Counted from the first letter of the stretch, positions 1 to 8,097 are shown. The stretch: DNA of 13,511 nt from Bacteroidetes bacterium 4572_112 (GCA_002254285.1 NIUZ01000046.1:1-13511), one strand, 5' to 3'. Numbers and translations: made by a program. The notes: generated by a model not told the origin, from the sequence alone.

Positions 1-1
1 C

Positions 2-934
2 GGAAGTATTTCACCAACTATACAAGGTGCAGTAAGCCCAATTAACTACAATTGGAGTAATGGCGATAATACACAAAATATAATAAACCTTGGAGCAGGT
101 AATTACTCACTAACAATAACAGATGCAGATGGTTGCATTGGAAATTACGACACATTACTAATTGAGCCAAATGAGCTTAAAACCGACACAGCTTCCGTAA
201 GTATACCTTGCGATCTTGCATGTATAGGAAAAGCTTTTGCAAATCCACAAGGAGGCACACTACCCTATCAGTGGCAATGGAATGACGCTAATACACAGGC
301 CACAAACCCAGCAATACAACTTTGTAGTGGAACTTATTTAGTTACCGTAACGGATGCAAACAACTGTGTAACAACAGATACAGTAACAATAAGAGATGAA
401 AGTGTAAATTTAGACTTTAAAGCATGGAGCGATAGAGATACTATTTACGAAGGCGAAATCGTAAACTTACATTCAACAATATTAAGCAATCAGTACTCAT
501 ATACCTGGACACCAAGCAGCGGCTTATCTGATCCAAATATATACAACCCAACAGCTTCCCCAACTATCACCACCACATACATTGTGATTTCACAAGATGC
601 ATTCGGCTGTTACTGGACTGATACTGTTACCATTTATGTTACCGATGTTATTTGTGACGAACCATATATTTATGTTCCAAACGCATTTACACCTAATAAT
701 GACGGCAAAAATGATTTCTTAAAAGTGGAATCAAGCGTTGGTTACGATATGTTCTTTCAAGTATATAATCGCTGGGGTGAATTAGTATTCGAAACCGAAG
801 ATATAAACAAAACTTGGGATGGTAAATTCAGAGGAAAAGAAGCACAAGCGGGAATATATGTTTATCACTTAAGGCTTACTTGTTATAATCACGAAACATT
901 CACAAAGAAAGGTAATATCACATTAATTAGATAA
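2..934 (+). CDS. C-terminal part of a large T9SS-secreted adhesin with SprB-like repeats and a type B sorting domain (5' end outside window)
   Basis: The reading frame is open from base 2 with no start, so this is the last ~310 residues of a longer protein; the GTG at 584 is internal and not a real start. Two SprB-type repeats are visible (WSNG...LGAGNYSLTITDADGC near bases 45-145, then LCSGTYLVTVTDANNC near 318-366). A PKD-like module follows (YTWTPSSGLSDPN, near 500-535). The last ~90 residues are a gliding-motility-associated/CHU_C C-terminal domain, with the hallmark VPNAFTPNNDGKNDFL (about 675-720), YNRWGELVF, TWDGKFRG and AGIYVYHL. In this family the domain directs export by the type IX system and surface attachment, usually with a PorP/SprF partner encoded next door, as here. 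Likely role: cell-surface adhesin or gliding protein. Substrate unknown. The stop is 6 bases before the next gene. Confidence 0.93.
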   Translation, partial: GSISPTIQGAVSPINYNWSNGDNTQNIINLGAGNYSLTITDADGCIGNYDTLLIEPNELKTDTASVSIPCDLACIGKAFANPQGGTLPYQWQWNDANTQATNPAIQLCSGTYLVTVTDANNCVTTDTVTIRDESVNLDFKAWSDRDTIYEGEIVNLHSTILSNQYSYTWTPSSGLSDPNIYNPTASPTITTTYIVISQDAFGCYWTDTVTIYVTDVICDEPYIYVPNAFTPNNDGKNDFLKVESSVGYDMFFQVYNRWGELVFETEDINKTWDGKFRGKEAQAGIYVYHLRLTCYNHETFTKKGNITLIR

Positions 935-940
935 TTTTTT

Positions 941-2026
941 TTGAAACTTATAAAACTCAAATACAATAATTTACATAATATTACTTATAACATTAATTTA
1001 AGTAATAGCTTTGCTGTAATTATAGTTTTTTTTGGTTTATTATTAGTTCCAAAACAGGCATATCTTCAAGATATACACTTCTCTCAATACTTTAATTCAC
1101 CATTAAACCTCAACCCTGCCCTTACTGCATATTCGCAGGCAGATTTCCGAATGATACTTAATAATAGGAATCAGTGGGCTTCGGTAACAGTGCCATACAA
1201 AACCATATCTGGTAGTTTTGATTTCAAAGTACTTAAAAGAAAAAAGAATATGGACTATTTTGGTATTGGACTGATTTTCAACAAAGATGAAGCCGGAGAC
1301 TCGCATTATGGTACTACACAAATAGGCCTATCAATTTCATGGGTAAAATCATTGGGCAGAAGGAACCATCATATTATATCTTTTGGAGGACAAGCATCTT
1401 ATTTACAGCGTTCCATAGATTATACACAGCTCTATTTCCCAGAGCAATGGAATGGTAATATGTCTAATATCAATCAATCTCATAGCGAGATATTTACTGT
1501 TAACTCTTTCAGCTTTATGGACTATGCTGCAGGCGGGCATTATACTTTTGCTCCATCAACAAAATTTATGATAAGCGGTGGTTTATCTTTATGGCATATT
1601 AGTCAACCAAATCAAAACTTGATAGAAAACAATGAGGCAAAATTAAATATTAAAACCCAAATATACATAGAATCTGAAATTAGCACAAACAGTCCTATAA
1701 ACGTATTACCAGGCATTTACACCTCATTTCAAGGACCATATAAGGAGATAATGTATGGTGGTAGAATTAATTATAAAGTACATAAGCAGAGGAAAAAGTA
1801 TATGGCCGTTAGTGCAGGGCTTTACGCAAGAAATAAAGATGCTGCGACTATCTATGCTGGCTTAGATTATAAAAATGCACGCTTAGCTATCTCATACGAC
1901 ATTAACACATCGCCACTAAAAGCAGCAAGTCTATACCGTGGCGGTACCGAAATTAGTCTTAAATGGCTAATTCATAAACACAATAAAGTTCCCAGTATAA
2001 AAACAACCCCTTGCCCTATTTTCTAA
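941..2026 (+). CDS. PorP/SprF family type IX secretion system outer-membrane protein
   Basis: 361 residues. After a hydrophobic segment (residues 24-37) and a likely cleavage near Q43 comes the family hallmark DIHFSQYFNSPLNLNPALT (44-62), then NRNQW (75-79). The rest alternates short strands and turns with aromatic residues, as expected of a beta-barrel. SprF in Flavobacterium and PorP in Porphyromonas are outer-membrane partners of T9SS cargo with type B sorting domains, and the adhesin just upstream fits this. The start is a TTG, the only ATG/GTG/TTG in this frame between the upstream stop and the signal peptide; it leaves ~23 residues before the hydrophobic core, longer than usual. The frame is the same as the adhesin's, separated only by TAA and two Phe codons. 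The 3' end lies 2 bases from the next ATG, so the three genes are probably one operon. Many paralogues exist per genome, so no gene symbol is given. Confidence 0.9.
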   Translation: MKLIKLKYNNLHNITYNINLSNSFAVIIVFFGLLLVPKQAYLQDIHFSQYFNSPLNLNPALTAYSQADFRMILNNRNQWASVTVPYKTISGSFDFKVLKRKKNMDYFGIGLIFNKDEAGDSHYGTTQIGLSISWVKSLGRRNHHIISFGGQASYLQRSIDYTQLYFPEQWNGNMSNINQSHSEIFTVNSFSFMDYAAGGHYTFAPSTKFMISGGLSLWHISQPNQNLIENNEAKLNIKTQIYIESEISTNSPINVLPGIYTSFQGPYKEIMYGGRINYKVHKQRKKYMAVSAGLYARNKDAATIYAGLDYKNARLAISYDINTSPLKAASLYRGGTEISLKWLIHKHNKVPSIKTTPCPIF

Positions 2027-2028
2027 TA

Positions 2029-4335
2029 ATGAGTTTAACAAAGCACTTATGGAAAGCCCTATTCTTATTGATAATATCGATAAGTAGTATCAGCTATGGG
2101 CAAAACTCAAAGGAAAGGGAAACCACCGCCGACAAATACGTTATTGAACAAAACTATTCGCAAGCAACCGATATTTATAGCAAACTACTCAAAAACGATA
2201 GTTTAAATTATGCATTACGAATAAAATATGGCAAAATATTAATCCTAGAACATAAGTATAGCAAGGCTTTTGATGAATTTAATAATATCATAAATACAAA
2301 AGACGATTTTCCAAAAGAGGCATTTTATTATTATGCTCAAACGGCTGAAATATTAGAAAAATACAATGAAGCTATAAATGGATATAGCAAATATATAAAA
2401 TACGGAAAGCAAGCCGAACTTAGACGGATTGCTGAACAGCAAATAAAACAAATGCAGTTTGCATTAAGCAATAAAGCAGACAGTATAGATATAAGAATCA
2501 TTCACTTACCACCTCCTATCAACACGGAGTACTCGGAGTTTAATGCAGTGCAAACATCTAGCAATAAATTAATATTCTCGCGATATCATGCACAATTTGC
2601 CGATAGTATTGAGAATGTATTTTCGCAGAATTACCTCTCGGATATATACGTTACCAAGCAGAGTGTTAGCGGATGGAGCAAACCACGAATTTATAGCGAA
2701 AAGCTATCTAGCAATAAGTATTTTTCTGCAAACGTGAGTTTTACGCCAAATAAAAGAGAGGTATACTTTACCCGTTGCTATGATAATGGTGGGCAAATTG
2801 GAAGATGTATGATTTATAATTCGGCTTTAAAAAACGGCAAATGGTCGCGCCCAAGGAAAGTTGAAACCATAAATAAGGTTGATTATACATATAGCCACCC
2901 ATATATTGCAATATTCGAAAATTATAAGATTCTATATTTCAGCTCTGATATGCCCAATGGCTTTGGAGGCAAGGATATATGGTATTGCATGATTAGAAAT
3001 AATAAGATTGAAGAACCTCTAAATGCAGGCAGTATTGTAAATACTGATGGTGACGAAATAACTCCTTACTACGATACAGAAACTCAAACTCTATTTTTCA
3101 GTTCCAATAAACATGAAGGATATGGCGGTTTTGACATTTTTAAAGTCACCGGAGCTCTTTCGAGCTTCAAAGGGCTAAATAATATGGGTGCAGGGATAAA
3201 CTCCCCATCAAACGACCTATATTACATTAAAGGAATAGATGACGGAACTGCCTTTTTAAGTTCAAACCGCAAGGGTTCATATTTCCACGGAGATAGAGAA
3301 AATTGCTGTACCGATATATATATGATTCAGCAAATAACTGAAACAGAAGAGGCAATTGCTGAGCTCGAATATACCGACAGCATTCCTAAAGACACCACAG
3401 TAATTGCCATTAATAAGCTATTGCCATTGAGCCTATATTTCGAAAATGATATGCCTGATAGAAAAAGTATAAAAACCTATACTACTTCAAATTATAAAGA
3501 TTTACTAAAGGAGTACATTAAGGCTAAAGAGCTTTATAAAAAAGAGTATTCTAAAGGGCTGGATAGAGAAGAATCAATAATTGCAGAGCAACAGATTGAT
3601 GATTTTTTTAGCAAAAAGGTTGAAAATGGATTTAATGATTTGAATAAATTTGTAGAACTCTTAAAAACAGAATTGGAACAACAAAAGCATGTAAGGATAA
3701 AGATAAGAGGTTATGCCAGTCCATTGAATAGTCCTGAGTATAACCTAGCATTATCAAAAAGGCGAATTTCGAGTTTAAAGAACTTTATTAGACAGTACGA
3801 TAATGGATTTTTTATAAAATACCTCGATAATATTACTGATACAATCAATAGGTTAAGTATTTACGAAGATCCATTGGGCGATAGTCAATCTACGGGCTTG
3901 GTAAGCGACAATCCAAACGATAAAAGGAATTCGATTTATAGTAGAGAGGCAGCTCTACAAAGAAAAATACAGATTATAATGTATAGCAGTGACAATAGTT
4001 TTGAAATCAGCCCAAATGCCTACCCTATTCTTAAATGGAAAAACAACCTTATAAACGTTGGTAACATTAAGAAAGGCGAAAATAAATCACTTATCGTATA
4101 TTTCGAAAATAAAGGAGAATCAGAGCTTATTATAAAGTCATTTGAAAAAGATTGTGATTGTTTACAAGTACAGAATCCTAAAAAGGAAATTCAAGCAGGG
4201 AAATCAGGAAAATTTTATCTATTGATTAATACTGATGACCTCAATAAAGGTTCTTATACTCAATTGATTACTTTAAAAACCAATGAGTATATGGAAGAGA
4301 GTACTTTTAAGATTAAGTTTGAGATTATTGAGTAA
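2029..4335 (+). CDS. TPR / PD40 beta-propeller / OmpA-family protein with C-terminal DUF1573-like domain (PorE-like architecture)
   Basis: 768 residues from ATG 2029; an in-frame TTG at 2011 would overlap porP and add only six residues before the signal peptide, so ATG is preferred. Order: signal peptide (1-25, ending ISYGQ), TPR-like helices (~30-140), WD40/PD40 propeller blades (~155-420; YFSSDMPNGFGGKDIW, LFFSSNKHEGYGGFDIF, AFLSSNRKGSYFHGDREN), then an OmpA-like peptidoglycan-binding domain (~550-660) with IRGYASPLNSPEYNLALSKRR matching the NxxLSxxR helix motif. The usual Asp of the OmpA ligand site is not in the GYASP loop, as in many Bacteroidota relatives. The last ~100 residues (LINVGNIKKGENKSLIVYF...CDC...) look like a DUF1573/Ig-like domain. 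PorE of Porphyromonas has the TPR-propeller-OmpA order and links the T9SS to peptidoglycan; the DUF1573 end is an addition. Likely periplasmic, working with the PorP/SprF protein encoded 2 bases upstream. Confidence 0.88.
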   Translation: MSLTKHLWKALFLLIISISSISYGQNSKERETTADKYVIEQNYSQATDIYSKLLKNDSLNYALRIKYGKILILEHKYSKAFDEFNNIINTKDDFPKEAFYYYAQTAEILEKYNEAINGYSKYIKYGKQAELRRIAEQQIKQMQFALSNKADSIDIRIIHLPPPINTEYSEFNAVQTSSNKLIFSRYHAQFADSIENVFSQNYLSDIYVTKQSVSGWSKPRIYSEKLSSNKYFSANVSFTPNKREVYFTRCYDNGGQIGRCMIYNSALKNGKWSRPRKVETINKVDYTYSHPYIAIFENYKILYFSSDMPNGFGGKDIWYCMIRNNKIEEPLNAGSIVNTDGDEITPYYDTETQTLFFSSNKHEGYGGFDIFKVTGALSSFKGLNNMGAGINSPSNDLYYIKGIDDGTAFLSSNRKGSYFHGDRENCCTDIYMIQQITETEEAIAELEYTDSIPKDTTVIAINKLLPLSLYFENDMPDRKSIKTYTTSNYKDLLKEYIKAKELYKKEYSKGLDREESIIAEQQIDDFFSKKVENGFNDLNKFVELLKTELEQQKHVRIKIRGYASPLNSPEYNLALSKRRISSLKNFIRQYDNGFFIKYLDNITDTINRLSIYEDPLGDSQSTGLVSDNPNDKRNSIYSREAALQRKIQIIMYSSDNSFEISPNAYPILKWKNNLINVGNIKKGENKSLIVYFENKGESELIIKSFEKDCDCLQVQNPKKEIQAGKSGKFYLLINTDDLNKGSYTQLITLKTNEYMEESTFKIKFEIIE

Positions 4336-4368
4336 GCTGTGTCGCCATCTACAAATAAACAAACAGGG

Positions 4369-4564
4369 AACTCCTAACGGAGTTATTAAACATATATGAC
4401 TGTAGTTTACAAATAGAGAAGCCCTATGGGCTTTATACAGTCAATCAACTCTATCTTCACCACCAAGTCACACGAAATCATATTACGAACAAAAGCTTAA
4501 ATCCATAGAACTTCCTTATTTGTCGCACTTTGTGCTACAAATACAATCAAAGTCCGTAGGACTT
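4369..4564. repeat. Cluster of REP-like intergenic palindromes
   Basis: The 312-base gap between convergent genes has no credible ORF but several hairpins. AACTCC-taac-GGAGTT is at 4369-4384, AAGCCC-tat-GGGCTT at 4419-4433 and AAGTCC-gta-GGACTT at 4550-4564, all perfectly paired with 3-4 base loops. The second is nested inside a perfect 8-bp outer stem, TGACTGTA (4397-4404) with TACAGTCA (4436-4443). A fourth hairpin, ATTTGTCGCAC-ttt-GTGCTACAAAT (4518-4542), has 11-bp arms with one mismatch. A weaker related unit (AAATCC-ata-GAACTT) lies near 4499-4513. The shared plan AAnnCC-loop-GGnnTT with changing but complementary arms suggests a family of REP-type extragenic palindromes. Whether it is dispersed in the genome cannot be seen here. 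Confidence 0.7.
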
Positions 4565-4586
4565 GCCCAATCAACAAAATAGGCAC

Positions 4587-4618
4587 AAAAAAAAAGACCC
4601 TAAATAATTAGAGTCTTT
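4587..4618 (-). terminator. Rho-independent terminator of the acyltransferase gene
   Basis: Read on the - strand, AAAGACTCTAA pairs with TTAGGGTCTTT (11 bp, one U-G wobble, 4-base loop) and runs straight into a T tract (nine A on the + strand at 4587-4595). It begins 30 bases past the acyltransferase stop. On the + strand the wobble becomes a C-A mismatch and no T run follows, so it mainly serves the - strand. Confidence 0.85.
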
Positions 4619-4647
4619 GAATATCGTATTTGATGTATTAGTTTTAT

Positions 4648-5823
4648 TTAGAAATCAAATGTAAAACTATCATCATTTTTATAAGAATTTTTTACCGGTA
4701 CAGCCCACATTTTCAAGAATATAGTAGATTTAAGTTCGTCATCATACTTAATATCTTTAAGCTTATCATCCATAAGTTTTAGGAATGCTTCCTTATCTTC
4801 TTCTGTATAGAAACTCTTGAACTGAGTGTTTTTATTAATAATATCGGTAGCAACATAATTCTTTGGCCATAGCTTATAGTTACTATGAATAAAGCCATCA
4901 ATATGGTCTGCTAATAGCTTAATCTTTTCATTTTTACGAGGAGCTTGCTCATCCATTTCACGAAGCTCTTCTTTTGTAATTTCATTACCAAAATGTATAT
5001 GTACTCTACCTTTAAATCCCATTAGACCATTATACATACTATTGAAATCGTCCATTGGACCTTTTTCAAACTTTCCATCTAATTCTATTGCGCAAAGCTC
5101 ATTTACCTTACTAATAATGCAAGGATCATTTTCGTAGCTAATGGCAACAGGGATAATATGTAACTGGCTATAATTTTCAACAAAATCCTTTGATCCCGAC
5201 ATTTGGAACATTTTCAATAAACCGGGCTGAGTTGTATCATTACCATTTTTAGCTCTACCCTCGCGTTGAGCAATCCATACAGAGCTTTTGTGCGTTGTAA
5301 TAAGCTCACGCATATAAGTAGATAGTTTCAGCGAATTTTCAAGCATTTCCTGAACACTAGCATCGCGAATAACCACAAAACTCTTATTCAATCGTGCCAT
5401 ATCTTTAATCCAAGGCGTTCCTAAAAGGTTGTTTCCTATGGCAATAGCAGTAGATTCAAAATCAGAATCGAATGATTTATGTAGCTCATGATTAAGAAGA
5501 GCTGCATCCATCACAATATTGCGATGATTAGAAATAAATAGGTATTTATCGGAGTTACTATTACTTAGTTTTTCAGCATTTTCGGAGCTAAGCTTAGTGA
5601 TACTTTTACTTATCAAAAGCTTAATTATGCCAAGAATAAAATCTACCTGAAAATCCTTAATTTTAGTATAAGAAAGCACTTTTTTTGTTGCCTCCTCTTC
5701 TGTCAAATTAGGCTCCACGAACCTACATATTTGTCCAAAAGTGGGCTCTTTAGTAACTCTCTCTAAGGCAGATTTAAGGTCATCTTCCTCGTAATATTTT
5801 ATGTCTGAAAAATCGAATTCCAT
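4648..5823 (-). CDS. 1-acyl-sn-glycerol-3-phosphate acyltransferase-like (LPLAT/PlsC superfamily) protein
   Basis: 391 residues from the ATG at 5823; an upstream in-frame TTG (5853) is rejected because ATG sits close to a TAnnTTTG motif and gives the more natural start MEFDFSDI. Superfamily features: ISNHRNIVMDAALLN (97-111) holding the catalytic His100 and Asp106, REGRAKNG (187-194) at the phosphate-binding EGxR position, and HIIPVAISYE (222-231). The His-to-Asp spacing is HX5D, one longer than the usual HX4D, a form I recall from Bacteroidota relatives annotated as acyltransferases. There are no clear transmembrane segments beyond a hydrophobic stretch near 62-71. The likely reaction is acyl transfer to a glycerophosphate or related lysolipid at the inner membrane; the exact acceptor is not determinable. 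It has its own terminator and is 163 bases from the upstream - strand gene, so it is probably monocistronic. Confidence 0.82.
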   Translation of the reverse strand: MEFDFSDIKYYEEDDLKSALERVTKEPTFGQICRFVEPNLTEEEATKKVLSYTKIKDFQVDFILGIIKLLISKSITKLSSENAEKLSNSNSDKYLFISNHRNIVMDAALLNHELHKSFDSDFESTAIAIGNNLLGTPWIKDMARLNKSFVVIRDASVQEMLENSLKLSTYMRELITTHKSSVWIAQREGRAKNGNDTTQPGLLKMFQMSGSKDFVENYSQLHIIPVAISYENDPCIISKVNELCAIELDGKFEKGPMDDFNSMYNGLMGFKGRVHIHFGNEITKEELREMDEQAPRKNEKIKLLADHIDGFIHSNYKLWPKNYVATDIINKNTQFKSFYTEEDKEAFLKLMDDKLKDIKYDDELKSTIFLKMWAVPVKNSYKNDDSFTFDF

Positions 5824-5850
5824 GTAAATTATTGTATTTTTAACAATGGA

Positions 5851-5858
5851 CAAAGGTA
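5851..5858 (-). promoter_or_regulatory. Candidate -7 promoter element for the acyltransferase
   Basis: TACCTTTG on the - strand matches the Bacteroidota -7 consensus TAnnTTTG exactly and lies 27 bases upstream of the ATG at 5823. No clear -33 TTG is seen at the expected distance, so support rests on one short motif. Confidence 0.4.
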
Positions 5859-5986
5859 TAAAATTTTATCTCCCTATTTACCATAATCTAATATTTGAAA
5901 AAGTAATTATTACGAACTATCTATCAGTAATTTATAGCTATAAAAACAATAAATATGAAAATAAAAAAGCAACCTTTATAATAGCC

Positions 5987-6748
5987 TTAATTCAATAAAC
6001 CTATTGACAAACCAACCGAAAGAGCTAAAGGAAATTCATTACCATAGGCTATATGACTATAATAATATTCGTCTCCAATAGAGATTGCATAACCAACTCC
6101 TGCATTTATTGATAGAGAGAATTCATCATCGAGTATCCATTGCTTGCCAAAGTTTAGTAGCAAAGCAAAAGAAAAAGCATCTTCCCTAGTTGACTTATTA
6201 TATGACTCATAGGAATAATATGAGACCACCATATCTGGGCGAATAAAAGAACCATGCATTATATGAGCATACTCCCCAGCTTTTTTATAAACCGAAGGCT
6301 TCTTAATTAGCTTATAGCCTGCACGTATATATGCACCTCTAGCATTTTCGTGCATTGAAGTTCCAAGCCCAATAATACCAACTGCATATTCCATACTCCT
6401 ACTGGGTTTCATACTACGCTCATAACCCAACGAAAGCGCACCCCCTAATGGAGAGAATAAACCAAATTTCATAATATTTTTATGCTGCTTCTGAAGAGTT
6501 TTTTCCAAGCTAGGCACTTGATTAATAAAATCGTACCTACCAGAAGCATATACAACTTTAATAACCAAATCGCGATCAATCATATGAACCTCATCACCAG
6601 TGTATTTTTGCTGAGTATATTTAATACTATTGGCATCTACACTAACAATTAGGCATTCTATAACTTCATTATTTTTTTTATAAATTTGGTCTTGTGCATG
6701 CACCGAAACAAATAATATCGTAAGTATTAGGGATATAGCTAACTTCAT
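5987..6748 (-). CDS. Hypothetical outer-membrane beta-barrel protein with a small N-terminal domain
   Basis: 253 residues with a clean signal peptide (1-18, ISLILTILFVSVHAQ). Residues 20-70 (IYKKNNEVIECLIVSVDANSIKYTQQK...DLVIKVVYASGRYD) resemble the compact strand-rich domain found at the N-terminus of many Bacteroidota secreted proteins, typically of the form 'G..I.G.V..V....I.Y......I....V..I.Y..G'. From about residue 90 (FGLFSPLGGALSLGYERSM) to the end, strand-turn repeats rich in Gly and Tyr and the terminal LALSVGLSIGLLN suggest an 8- to 10-stranded outer-membrane barrel. No named family is recognised and function is unknown. The start ATG is 38-45 bases downstream of a TAnnTTTG motif, and the gene is divergent from holB. 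Confidence 0.72.
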   Translation of the reverse strand: MKLAISLILTILFVSVHAQDQIYKKNNEVIECLIVSVDANSIKYTQQKYTGDEVHMIDRDLVIKVVYASGRYDFINQVPSLEKTLQKQHKNIMKFGLFSPLGGALSLGYERSMKPSRSMEYAVGIIGLGTSMHENARGAYIRAGYKLIKKPSVYKKAGEYAHIMHGSFIRPDMVVSYYSYESYNKSTREDAFSFALLLNFGKQWILDDEFSLSINAGVGYAISIGDEYYYSHIAYGNEFPLALSVGLSIGLLN

Positions 6749-6791
6749 TTTTGTATGTTTAAATATCTGTAATTCGTGTTATTAAGAAAAA

Positions 6792-6799
6792 CAAATATA
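6792..6799 (-). promoter_or_regulatory. Candidate -7 promoter element for the beta-barrel gene
   Basis: TATATTTG on the - strand matches TAnnTTTG and is 43 bases upstream of the ATG at 6748. The surrounding ~190 bases are very AT-rich and divergent. A -33 element is not clear. Confidence 0.42.
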
Positions 6800-6924
6800 C
6801 TATATATAATTATATTATCAGGAATAAAATAGCAACAAAACTTCGGTAATAAAGCAGTTTTACACACAATAATTATTACATTTATTTTTATACATCTTCG
6901 TTTCTTTCTATTAACTAAATAAAT

Positions 6925-6932
6925 TATCTTTG
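6925..6932 (+). promoter_or_regulatory. Candidate -7 promoter element for holB, very close to the start codon
   Basis: TATCTTTG matches TAnnTTTG and ends only 4 bases before the ATG at 6937. With the usual few bases between -7 element and transcription start, the mRNA would begin at or next to the start codon. No convincing -33 TTTG is present, though a TTCGTTT lies roughly where it would be expected (about 6897-6903). Confidence 0.42.
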
Positions 6933-6936
6933 GAAA

Positions 6937-8097
6937 ATGTTATTTAAAGATGTAGTAGGACATATTGAGATAAAAAACAGGCTAATTACCAGTGTTTTAA
7001 ACAAACGAATTAGTCATGCTCAATTATTTATGGGAGCAGAAGGAAGTGAAAAACTTGCTTTGGCTATAGCTTATGCACAGTTTATTGCTTGCGATAATAA
7101 GCAAACTCAGGGATTGCAGGGTGGATTAATTGCCGATTCGTGTGGTAGTTGCCCTAGCTGCATTAAGTATCATAAGCTTGCTCATCCCGATTTACATTTC
7201 ACTTTCCCAGTGGCAACCACAAGGACCGTTACAAGTAAACCTATTAGCGATAATTTTATTAAAGAATGGAGAGAAGCACTTTTGGAAAGCAATTACTATA
7301 TTAGCTTAAACGAATGGCTAATTAAACTAGGCATTGAAAATAAGCAAGGAAGCATTAGTGTAAACTCAGCAAATAGCATAATTAAAACCTTAGCAATGAG
7401 CTCTTATGAAGGCAATTATAAGGTTATGATTATTTGGATGATAGAAAAAATGCACCATGACGCTATTCCAAAAATCCTTAAAATACTAGAGGAACCGCCA
7501 GAAAAAACCTTATTTATATTACTTACCGAAGACCCAAATAATATACTTAAAACCATAACTTCGCGTACACAGTTAGTGAAACTCAAGCCATTAGACGATA
7601 ATAGTATTTCTAATTACTTAAAAAGCAATTTTAACCTTCCTCAAGAAAGAATAGATTCGTTGGTGCATGTAGCTGATGGCAATTTCAAGAATTTACTGCC
7701 AATACTTGCTAATAATGAGGAGCCAAATCCATATTTCGACATATTCCGACAAATGATGCTGTTGGCCTATGGGCGTGATTTTGCTAAAATGCGTGGCAGT
7801 GCCGACAAAATATCGAAAATGGGTAGAGAAAACATTAAACAACTAATGTATTTTGGCCTTAAAACAGTGAGAATGTGCATGTATCAATCCTTGGGAAGTA
7901 CAAATTTAATAAAAGCTAGTGGACAGGAGCTCGACTTTATTAAAAAGTTTAGCAAATTTGTACATTATGGTAACGCTCCTGAGATTACTGATGTTCTTAA
8001 TGATTGCATTTTCCATATTTCGAGAAACGTAAATGGTAAAATTGTAATTATGGATACTTTGCTTAAAATAAGTGGAATACTTTATAATAGTAAGTAA
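6937..8097 (+). CDS. holB: DNA polymerase III subunit delta' (clamp loader)
   Basis: 386 residues, a normal length for the family. Features of the AAA+ clamp-loader fold: FKDVVGHIEIKNRL at the N-terminus, HAQLFMGAEGSEKLALA (27-43) as a degenerate Walker A that keeps the Lys but not the usual GK[ST], a zinc-site Cys set (C52 with SCGSCPSC at C69, C72, C75), ILKILEEPPEKTLFILL (~181-197), and TSRTQLVKLKPL (208-219) at the sensor/arginine-finger position where many bacteria have SRCQ. As delta' it would stabilise the loader that places the beta clamp on DNA; it is not expected to hydrolyse ATP itself. The lack of a strong Walker A and the single copy of the Cys cluster favour delta' over DnaX. 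pyrC starts 46 bases downstream on the same strand with no terminator between, so co-transcription is likely. Confidence 0.9.
   Translation: MLFKDVVGHIEIKNRLITSVLNKRISHAQLFMGAEGSEKLALAIAYAQFIACDNKQTQGLQGGLIADSCGSCPSCIKYHKLAHPDLHFTFPVATTRTVTSKPISDNFIKEWREALLESNYYISLNEWLIKLGIENKQGSISVNSANSIIKTLAMSSYEGNYKVMIIWMIEKMHHDAIPKILKILEEPPEKTLFILLTEDPNNILKTITSRTQLVKLKPLDDNSISNYLKSNFNLPQERIDSLVHVADGNFKNLLPILANNEEPNPYFDIFRQMMLLAYGRDFAKMRGSADKISKMGRENIKQLMYFGLKTVRMCMYQSLGSTNLIKASGQELDFIKKFSKFVHYGNAPEITDVLNDCIFHISRNVNGKIVIMDTLLKISGILYNSK

Noticed and set aside
584..586. GTG as start of the adhesin
   Set aside because: The frame is open to base 2 with continuous SprB-like repeats, so the GTG is internal.
1103..1321. 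72-residue - strand ORF
   Set aside because: Lies fully inside and antisense to the well-supported PorP/SprF gene, with no family resemblance.
2011..2013. TTG start for the OmpA-family protein
   Set aside because: It overlaps the PorP gene and adds six residues before the signal peptide; ATG 2029 is better placed.
4336..4647. CRISPR-like array
   Set aside because: Repeats are palindromes of differing sequence at irregular spacing; there are no uniform direct repeats with spacers, and no cas genes.
5851..5853. TTG start for the acyltransferase
   Set aside because: It would lie within the TAnnTTTG motif, and ATG 5823 gives a normal N-terminus.
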